From NCBI GenBank assembly GCA_050246915.1, contig JBFWVD010000011.1, positions 1 to 64,000 on the forward strand: 64,000 nucleotides of DNA, written 5' to 3'. Shown here one piece after another: positions 58,667 through 64,000 of this stretch. Position 1 is the stretch's first letter. The number at the start of each line of letters is the position of its first letter. The translations under genes and the position numbers were made by a program. Source of the stretch: JBFWVD01 sp050246915. GTDB lineage: Bacteria > Actinomycetota > Acidimicrobiia > Acidimicrobiales > Ilumatobacteraceae. Below the pieces are notes generated by a model. The model ran no database searches and was not told where the DNA came from. It saw only the letters and a list, made by a program, of their open reading frames with translations.

Positions 58667-59707
58667 TCACGACCACTCGTGCACGATGCCGGCGATCAAC
58701 TCCAACACATCGGGCGTGGTGATGCGGATCTTCAACGTGGTGATGCCGCTGTCGCGCCAGTCCTCCAATCGCTTGGCGATGCGTGGGCGCGGGCCGATGA
58801 GCCATTCGGAGTCGACGTAGTCGTCGGGCACCTCGGCAGCGGCTTCGGCGTGTCGGCCGGCGAGGTACAAGTCCTGGATCTTGTCGGCCGCCTCGGCAAA
58901 GCCGCGATCCACCATGGCCTGCTTGTGGAAGTTCATCGAGCGGGCGCCCATGCCGCCGGCATACATGGCGATGAGCGGCTTGGGGACCTGCATGGCCGCA
59001 TGCACGTCATCGCCGGGAACGGCACCGACGAGCGCTTGTATGTCGAACTGGTCGATGGTGCGACCGTCGCTGCGACGGGCGAGTCCGTCGTCGATGAGCG
59101 GTCGATACTGGTCGACCGACTCGGGCGACAGATGGAAGCCCGACCAACCGTCGCACAGCTCACCGGCCATCTTGATGTTGAGGGGCGAGGCAACACCGAG
59201 AATGATGGGCAGGTTCGGGGTGGCGGCCATGATCGACTTGAGCGGCTTGCCGAGCCCGCTGGAACCGGGTCCCTCATACGGGATGGGCAGCTCGTCGCCC
59301 GCGTGCTCCACCTTGCCTTCTCGCCGGAAGATCTGACCGATGATGTCGAGTGCTTCGCGTAGGCGACGGTTCGGCTTGCCCCACGGGCGGCCGTACCAGC
59401 CTTCGACGATCTGCGGGCCGGACAGGCCGATGCCGAGCATCATGCGGTTACCACCGGCCATCGCATCGATGGTCTGGGCGCACATCGCCAGGTTGGCCGG
59501 GGTCCGGGCGTCGAGTTGGGCGATCGACGTACCGAGCTTGATGGTGTTGGTGCGCGCCGCGATGAACGCCAACTGGGTGATGGCATCGGCGCCGTAGGTC
59601 TCAGCAGTCCACACCGAGTCGTAACCGAGGCGCTCGGCCGTCTGCACCAAGTCGATCGGGAAGGGAGGTCGCCCGTCCCACGGGCCGAGAGCAAGTCCCA
59701 GTTTCAT
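58667..59707 (-). CDS. F420-dependent LLM-class oxidoreductase
   Basis: A 346-residue luciferase-like TIM barrel: LVQTAERLGYDSVWTAETYG, TNTIKLGTSIAQLDARTPAN, and GNRMMLGIGLSGPQIVEGWYG. This pattern fits the F420-dependent group with methylene-H4MPT-reductase-like barrels (MSMEG-type). ATG 59707 is chosen by family start MKLGLALG; the longer frame has no support. It overlaps nothing and converges on the Zn-motif SDR gene. Substrate unknown. Confidence 0.9.
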   Translation of the reverse strand: MKLGLALGPWDGRPPFPIDLVQTAERLGYDSVWTAETYGADAITQLAFIAARTNTIKLGTSIAQLDARTPANLAMCAQTIDAMAGGNRMMLGIGLSGPQIVEGWYGRPWGKPNRRLREALDIIGQIFRREGKVEHAGDELPIPYEGPGSSGLGKPLKSIMAATPNLPIILGVASPLNIKMAGELCDGWSGFHLSPESVDQYRPLIDDGLARRSDGRTIDQFDIQALVGAVPGDDVHAAMQVPKPLIAMYAGGMGARSMNFHKQAMVDRGFAEAADKIQDLYLAGRHAEAAAEVPDDYVDSEWLIGPRPRIAKRLEDWRDSGITTLKIRITTPDVLELIAGIVHEWS

Positions 59708-59761
59708 CGGCGGGGACCTTATGTCAGGCACCCGCGCCCTTCGCGCTGCGACAATGAGGTC

Positions 59762-60100
59762 ATGTGGTCTGCATTTCCCTCGCCGCCGACGCCAGGTGAG
59801 GTGTTGCGCGTGGCCGAGGTGCTCGATCCTGTGCTCGGCCCGTTGGGTTTCGCCGCCGGTCAAGGTGGCGCATCGGATGGCTCGGCGCAGGTGATCTTCT
59901 GCCGGGGGATGCACGACAGCACCGACGATGGGTGTGTCGATCTGGTGATCGAACTTGTGTCGACGCCGGCGTGGCGGCTGAACGATGTGCGCTACTGGGG
60001 TTTCACCAGCGATCGATGGCATCTCGACTTCCCCGTCGAGGCGAGCCTGGAGGAGCAGTTGGTGAGCCTCGCCGAGACGCTGCCCGGCGTGCTCGGTTGA
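59762..60100 (+). CDS. hypothetical protein (112 aa)
   Basis: A short soluble protein with no recognised domain. It has one Cys (VIFCRGMHD), an Asp/Ser-rich stretch, and a Trp-rich segment WRLNDVRYWGFTSDRWHLDF. No signal peptide or membrane helix. GAGG stands just before ATG 59762. It lies between the divergent F420 oxidoreductase gene and the convergent arr gene. Codon use looks like that of neighbouring genes, so it is probably real. Confidence 0.5.
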   Translation: MWSAFPSPPTPGEVLRVAEVLDPVLGPLGFAAGQGGASDGSAQVIFCRGMHDSTDDGCVDLVIELVSTPAWRLNDVRYWGFTSDRWHLDFPVEASLEEQLVSLAETLPGVLG

Positions 60101-60115
60101 GACCGCACCTTCGGG

Positions 60116-60598
60116 CTAGTCCTCGATGACGTCGAGGCCTTGCTCGCGCAGCCGGGCGAGGTTCTCGAGCATCGCGGAGAGCACTTCGGGCGCGTGACCT
60201 TCCCAGTTCTCGACCTCGGCCACGACGCGGAGCGGATCGCGCGTGCGGTACGACTGGGTGATGTTGCCGGGGAACTTCTTGTTGGTGACATTGGGATCGT
60301 CCTCGAACGGTCCCAAGGGCTCGACCACATAGATGTGTCCCCGATCGCTGATCCCGGCGAGCGCGGTCGACAACTCGGCGCCCCACGCCGCCGTCTCGAC
60401 CAGGGCAGTGAAGTAGATGTTGTTCGAGACGCGATCGGTCTGGAAGTTCGAGTTCCAGCCCGGAACCAGATGCTCGCCGATCTCGAGGGTCGATTTCGTG
60501 CCGTGGTAGAAGGGCCCGCTGATGTGGTCGCACCGTTCCAACGTCACCGGGTCATAACCGGTGTCGGTGTTGGACGCTGTTGGTGTTCCGTCGCTCAC
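60116..60598 (-). CDS. arr: rifampin ADP-ribosyltransferase (Arr)
   Basis: A 160-residue Arr-type ADP-ribosyltransferase: GPFYHGTKSTLEIGEHLVPG, SNNIYFTALVETAAWGAEL, GHIYVVEPLGPFEDDPN and NKKFPGNITQSYRTRDPL. These are the NAD- and rifampin-side blocks of mycobacterial Arr, which inactivates rifamycins by ADP-ribosylation. The GTG start 60598 is preceded by GAGGAGGAG. Its native role may be defence against rifamycins, or modification of another ligand. Confidence 0.92.
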   Translation of the reverse strand: MSDGTPTASNTDTGYDPVTLERCDHISGPFYHGTKSTLEIGEHLVPGWNSNFQTDRVSNNIYFTALVETAAWGAELSTALAGISDRGHIYVVEPLGPFEDDPNVTNKKFPGNITQSYRTRDPLRVVAEVENWEGHAPEVLSAMLENLARLREQGLDVIED

Positions 60599-60651
60599 TC
60601 GCTCCTCCTCAGGTCTCGCTCACGTCGTCGGGTAGACACGGCCGGTCTGGC

Positions 60652-61149
60652 TCATTCGCTCAGGCAGTCGATCAGCGCCGACTCCAGTTCCTGTTTGACA
60701 GTGACCAGCACACGAAGATGCCAAACCATCACTGGCAGGGAGATCGCCGTGCACAGCAAGTAGGTCACCACCGGCCCTGGGCCGCTCCCGAGCGACGCGA
60801 GCAGAAGGACAACGGCCCCCATGGCGACGCAAGCAATCATGACGGTGGTTGCCACGGTGCCGACGGTTGGCCGGAAGGAAGCCGATACCTCGGAGCCGGT
60901 CGGCGTCGCTCGTACCGCACCCTGCATCCGGATCCGTTGCGGGAACTGCTTCGGCTCCATGCGAAAGGGCCGTCCTCGTATGAACTCGAAGGTGCACCCC
61001 ACATTGCCGCCGCTCACCGTGGACTTGGTCAACCGCGATCTGCGAATACGAGCGCGGCGGATTCGCTGCGCCGCATCTGGTTCTGGCAGGTCGGTCGCGA
61101 TCGACAGACGCCATCGACGGCGCGTGACCACAACTGAGGTCGGTGGCAT
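60652..61149 (-). CDS. putative membrane protein with two transmembrane helices
   Basis: About 165 residues. The N-terminal half is basic and soluble (GNVGCTFEFIRGRPFRMEP, RATPTGSEVSASFRP), followed by two hydrophobic segments of about 20-25 residues (TVATTVMIACVAMGAVVLLLA in part, and PVVTYLLCTAISLPVMVW). No domain was recognised. ATG 61149 is chosen as the first after the loosely conserved region; the frame is open to 61188. Confidence is modest because no homologue is known to me. Confidence 0.5.
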   Translation of the reverse strand: MPPTSVVVTRRRWRLSIATDLPEPDAAQRIRRARIRRSRLTKSTVSGGNVGCTFEFIRGRPFRMEPKQFPQRIRMQGAVRATPTGSEVSASFRPTVGTVATTVMIACVAMGAVVLLLASLGSGPGPVVTYLLCTAISLPVMVWHLRVLVTVKQELESALIDCLSE

Positions 61150-61174
61150 CAGTGATTGAGCGCTAGCGAACCCA

Positions 61175-61618
61175 TCAGCCCCGGCCACTCAGTTCGACGT
61201 TCGCATCGGCTCGGTCCCTTCGTCGGCCGAGGATCCACTCCACCACATGGAACACGATCGTGGAGAACACCAGATACGCGAAGGCCCAGTCGGAGCCGAA
61301 CATCAGCCAGGCCACGGCTCCTACGCCCAGGAGCGACACGAGGTACACGGTGCCGAGGATCTTGTGCGGGCGCTGTTCGACGCGTCCAGCACGGCGACGT
61401 ACAACAAACAGCACAGCCGAACTCGCCACAGCAACCGATGCACCGACGCCGTACTCGACGTCGTTCGAGGCACCCAGCCAGCGTGTAACGGTCTCCGCTC
61501 CGACAGCCAGGAAGAGAGCCCTTGTCCACGCCCAGACAAGCGGGGTCACCCATTCGGGCTCAGTTGCGGGCTCGAGTACCAGCACAGCAAACGAGTCACC
61601 ACGCGCGGCCTTACCCAC
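61175..61618 (-). CDS. putative integral membrane protein
   Basis: 147 residues with about four hydrophobic segments: LVWAWTRALFLAVGAETVT, GVGASVAVASSAVLFVV, LGTVYLVSLLGVGAVAWLMF and AFAYLVFSTIVFHVVEWIL, separated by basic loops (RRRAGRVEQRPHK). A small polytopic protein with no family assignment. GTG 61618 has GGTGG-like purines upstream. It lies 25 nt ahead of the previous membrane protein on the same strand, so the pair may be one operon. Confidence 0.5.
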   Translation of the reverse strand: MGKAARGDSFAVLVLEPATEPEWVTPLVWAWTRALFLAVGAETVTRWLGASNDVEYGVGASVAVASSAVLFVVRRRAGRVEQRPHKILGTVYLVSLLGVGAVAWLMFGSDWAFAYLVFSTIVFHVVEWILGRRRDRADANVELSGRG

Positions 61619-61864
61619 CTTCTTCCGACCTCGTCAGCGCCCGATTCGCCAACGCACTTGCTCCCCGCTCCGGGATGTCGCCCACGAGGCCACGATGCCA
61701 GATTCACGGTTGCTTGTCGATCGCAAGGGGTGTCGCGCGTCGACGATGGAACCAACCGTTTGCAACGAACGCAGTGCAGCGCACCTCTTGGCCCGAACAA
61801 CATCCGCTCGCTCGTGCCATAACCTCGCTCGGGGTCGCCGGGGCGACCTCGACCGGGGGGTCCC
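61619..61864. other. 246-base region without a convincing gene
   Basis: Divergent spacer between the membrane-protein gene and the EthD gene. I see no conserved ORF or RNA. A TAACCT hexamer near 61822 might be a -10 box for the EthD gene. Confidence 0.4.
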
Positions 61865-62242
61865 ATGATCAAAGTCGTCTCCACCTTCAAGCGCACCCCG
61901 CATCGCCCCGCCGAGGACGCCGACGCCCACTACCTCGGCATCCACGTGCCCCTGGTGACGGGCCTGCTGATGGAGATCCCGGGCGCCCTTCGCTACGTCC
62001 AGAGCCGGGTCACCAAGCCGGTCACGTTCGACTTCAACGGCACCGAGCCACGCCTCGTCGACCCCCTCTTCGACTGGATGGTCGAGTTCTGGTTCGAGGA
62101 CCATGCCGCTCGTGTGGCCATGGCCGCGCATCCCACCATGGCCCAGGTCATGGCCGACCACCCCAACTTCATGGATACCGAGACCGAGCGGACCATGGAG
62201 TACTACCTGGTGTCCGAGAACGTTGCCATCTGGAGGCGATGA
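61865..62242 (+). CDS. EthD domain protein
   Basis: A 125-residue single EthD-type dimeric alpha-beta barrel: HYLGIHVPLVTGLL with the conserved H-x3-H-x-P pattern, and FWFEDHAARVAMAAHP. EthD is needed with a P450 system for ethyl tert-butyl ether breakdown in Rhodococcus; homologues also include polyketide ring-processing enzymes. It is the first gene of a pair with the PPOX-fold gene (3-nt spacing). Confidence 0.8.
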   Translation: MIKVVSTFKRTPHRPAEDADAHYLGIHVPLVTGLLMEIPGALRYVQSRVTKPVTFDFNGTEPRLVDPLFDWMVEFWFEDHAARVAMAAHPTMAQVMADHPNFMDTETERTMEYYLVSENVAIWRR

Positions 62243-62245
62243 GCC

Positions 62246-62824
62246 ATGCCCAAGCTCGACGACGATGAGATCGATGATGTCCTGCGCCGGGGCGGTCTGG
62301 TGCGCGTCGCCACCAACGGCGCTGACGGCTTCCCCCTCCTGGTCCCTGTCGCCTATCTCTATCGCGAGCGGCGCGTACTACTCACCGCCCGCGCCAAGGT
62401 GGCGTGGCTGGCCAACATCCGACGCGATCCCAAGGTGTGCATCTGTGTCGACGAGAGCCGCTATCCGCTCCGCAAGGTGACCATCACCGGCAACGCCGAG
62501 ATCTTGTTCGAGCCGGGCCGGGACGACGAGTGGCGCGATCTGCGGCTCCCGCTCGCCGATCACACCACCACCGCCCCTACCGATGATCATCCCGGCGCCG
62601 AGTGGAGCTACGACGCGGCCTATCGGCTCATCACCCACGACGAACCCCGGGCGCTAGTGTCAATTCCCCTTGACGGGGCCAAGGTGACCTCGTGGCGTCT
62701 CCCGATGGAAGGCGAGTACGTCGATGGCTCCTGGGCTCCGCGCTACTACGAGCATGCCCCACGCCGCTTCCGAGTCATCACATCGGGCCCCCGACTCAGT
62801 GATGTGCGGGTGATCGCCGAGTGA
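62246..62824 (+). CDS. PPOX-fold (pyridoxamine 5'-phosphate oxidase-like) F420/FMN-binding protein
   Basis: A 192-residue split-barrel protein: LVRVATNGADGFPLLVPVAYL, VLLTARAKVAWLANIRRDPKV and RKVTITGNAEILFEPGRDDEW. This is the flavin/deazaflavin oxidoreductase (FDOR-B) or PPOX layout, which in actinobacteria often uses F420 to reduce unsaturated or oxidised substrates. It follows the EthD gene by 3 nt, so both are in one transcript. Confidence 0.85.
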   Translation: MPKLDDDEIDDVLRRGGLVRVATNGADGFPLLVPVAYLYRERRVLLTARAKVAWLANIRRDPKVCICVDESRYPLRKVTITGNAEILFEPGRDDEWRDLRLPLADHTTTAPTDDHPGAEWSYDAAYRLITHDEPRALVSIPLDGAKVTSWRLPMEGEYVDGSWAPRYYEHAPRRFRVITSGPRLSDVRVIAE

Positions 62825-62857
62825 TCACTCAGCGCTCCGTGAGTTCGATCGTGGCCG

Positions 62858-63649
62858 TCAAGCTCTCTTGACGGCAGGCTGATAGATCACCATGTGATCG
62901 ATGGCCGTCGCCAACCGATCGTCCACACAGCAGCGAACGGTCAGGCGCGCAAAGCGATGGCCCGAGCGCTCGAACTCCTCGGCGACCCGCACACGCGTGG
63001 CCAGGACATCGCCGGCTCGCACGACGCCGACGTTGCGCAGATCGCTCGACACATGGATCCACGGTCCGAGCACCACGTTCTCCATCAACGCTCGATTCGC
63101 CTGGGCGAGTAGCCATCCCGGATGGGCGATGATGGGGTGACGGAACAACGTCAGCGACTCCCCCACTTGATCCAGGTAGGCCGCGCCGACCTCCTCGGTG
63201 AGCACCTCGTAGTGGGTGCCGAAGACCGTCCCCGGCTCGAACGCCGCGGGGCTCGCCACTGGCCGATTCGAGCGGCCCGGCGCGGAAGGTACGTCCTCCG
63301 GCCACGGAACAGCTGAGGCCATCGATGCCAACCGGGCCACACCGCGACCACACACCACACCCATCGGATTGCGCACTTCGAGGGCCATCTCGCCGGCCGA
63401 CGTCTCCTCACCCACGATGGTGACCGTCTCCCCGTCATACACCGGCTTGCGCAACTCGACCGTGAACGTCCCATCGCGTAGCCATGCCATGCCCCACTGG
63501 GACGTTGGGAGGTGTGCCATGTACGCCGCGACATCCCGACCGGGGACCAGTCCTCCGCTGAACCCGTAGCGACGGGCTTCGGCGTCGTCATGGATCTTGT
63601 TCTCCGACTGCGCCGCGTGGTTGCGAGCCACCAACGTTCGCTCCAGCAT
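62858..63649 (-). CDS. MaoC-like double-hotdog dehydratase/hydratase
   Basis: A 263-residue protein with a degenerate N-terminal hotdog and a C-terminal one. Candidate hydratase residues are AQSENKIHDDAEARRYGFSG (a D-x4-H-like dehydratase loop, here N-K-I-H-D-D). FRHPIIAHPGWLLAQANRAL forms the second helix. This resembles actinobacterial acyl-CoA dehydratases of the FAS1-like/MaoC type. GGAGGAG stands 8 nt before ATG 63649. It is divergent from the partial F420 gene. Confidence 0.72.
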   Translation of the reverse strand: MLERTLVARNHAAQSENKIHDDAEARRYGFSGGLVPGRDVAAYMAHLPTSQWGMAWLRDGTFTVELRKPVYDGETVTIVGEETSAGEMALEVRNPMGVVCGRGVARLASMASAVPWPEDVPSAPGRSNRPVASPAAFEPGTVFGTHYEVLTEEVGAAYLDQVGESLTLFRHPIIAHPGWLLAQANRALMENVVLGPWIHVSSDLRNVGVVRAGDVLATRVRVAEEFERSGHRFARLTVRCCVDDRLATAIDHMVIYQPAVKRA

Positions 63650-63757
63650 CACGGCGGCTCCTCCCCCAAGATGGACACCGCCCCCAGGCTGACACACCGA
63701 AACTGTTAACCTCTTTTCGACCGCATCAGAGCGTGAGGCCAGCAGGGGGGACCATCG

Positions 63758-64000
63758 GTGACAATCGAACGTGGATGGGCGATGCCGTGGCCCGGTCCCG
63801 AGATCGCACGCGAGGCCGAGGAAGCAGGGGCCCAAGCGTTCTGCACCGGTGAGTTCGCCGACCGCAACGCGTATGTGACTCTGACGCAGATGGCCATGGC
63901 CACCACCACCGCCAAGATCGGCACCGGGGTCGCCTACGCCTTCGCCCGATCGCCGTTCGTACACGCCTCAGCCATCCGCCAGATCGACTCGATCGCCCCC
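63758..64000 (+). CDS. F420-dependent LLM-class oxidoreductase, N-terminal part (cut by window end)
   Basis: 81 codons remain before the window edge, with no stop. The product starts with GTG 63758 after GGGGGG, and reads TIERGWAMPWPGPEIARE, then EEAGAQAFCTGEFADRNAY and TTTAKIGTGVAYAFARSPF, the first two strands of a luciferase-like TIM barrel. A third F420-type LLM gene in the window. Confidence 0.8.
   Translation, partial: MTIERGWAMPWPGPEIAREAEEAGAQAFCTGEFADRNAYVTLTQMAMATTTAKIGTGVAYAFARSPFVHASAIRQIDSIAP

Noticed and set aside
61149..61553. 134-codon minus-strand ORF overlapping the membrane protein at 61175
   Set aside because: The alternative frame encodes four hydrophobic helices; this one is Arg/Cys-rich without pattern.

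Overview
The window is dense, high-GC DNA with genes on both strands and no gap above about 250 bases. It looks like the chromosome of a catabolically versatile actinobacterium, probably from the Acidimicrobiia side of the phylum (an inference). Evidence: a DUF222/HNH endonuclease, F420-type luciferase-like oxidoreductases and PPOX-fold proteins, a mycofactocin-type SDR, KshA-like Rieske oxygenases, a 3Fe-4S ferredoxin, rifampin ADP-ribosyltransferase, many GTG starts, and several genes that look leaderless (a TANNNT -10 box 6-8 nt before the start codon). I saw no rRNA, tRNA, CRISPR array, transposase or prophage gene, and no transporter.

Layout. 1-8.3 kb: HNH endonuclease, a lipoprotein, an F420 oxidoreductase, a tandem EthD protein, a CoA-transferase and crotonase divergent from a palindrome, a Rieske oxygenase, a VOC protein and a ROK protein. 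8.3-15.6 kb: a minus-strand run whose upstream part is a tight five-gene operon (UGSC-family protein, its partner, a crotonase-fold protein, a cytochrome P450, an acyl-CoA ligase), followed by a thiolase and a SnoaL-like protein. 15.7-27.0 kb: SnoaL and SDR; acyl-CoA ligase, ferredoxin, SMP-30 lactonase, GntR regulator and two overlapping acyl-CoA dehydrogenases; MsrB; ALDH, mycofactocin-type SDR and a second Rieske oxygenase. 27.1-33.1 kb: TauD-like oxygenase, class II aldolase, two BKACE (beta-keto acid cleavage) genes on either side of a TetR gene, SDR and nitroreductase. 33.1-45.4 kb: an APH-fold protein, SDRs, a double-hotdog protein, a double CaiB CoA-transferase, an amidohydrolase, an acyl-CoA dehydrogenase and an ALDH. 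45.4-53.4 kb: an aldehyde-forming region with LuxE-like and LuxC-like proteins around a TetR gene, then a carboxylic acid reductase with its phosphopantetheinyl transferase. 53.5-64 kb: zinc alcohol dehydrogenase with a short leader ORF, amidohydrolase, Rrf2 regulator, an SDR carrying a Cys4 zinc motif, F420 oxidoreductases, Arr, membrane proteins, EthD, PPOX and MaoC-like proteins.

Read together, most genes fit the activation, oxygenation, beta-oxidation-like shortening and redox interconversion of hydrophobic carboxylic acids, alcohols and aldehydes (steroid-, terpenoid- or fatty-acid-like). The points most worth following are the Cys-form UGSC protein in a P450 operon, the two adjacent systems for reducing acyl groups to aldehydes, the double CaiB protein with one apparently dead half, the zinc-motif SDR without the catalytic Tyr, a leaderless 17-codon leader ORF coupled to the alcohol dehydrogenase, and 14-17 bp tandem repeats at gene ends and in promoters.
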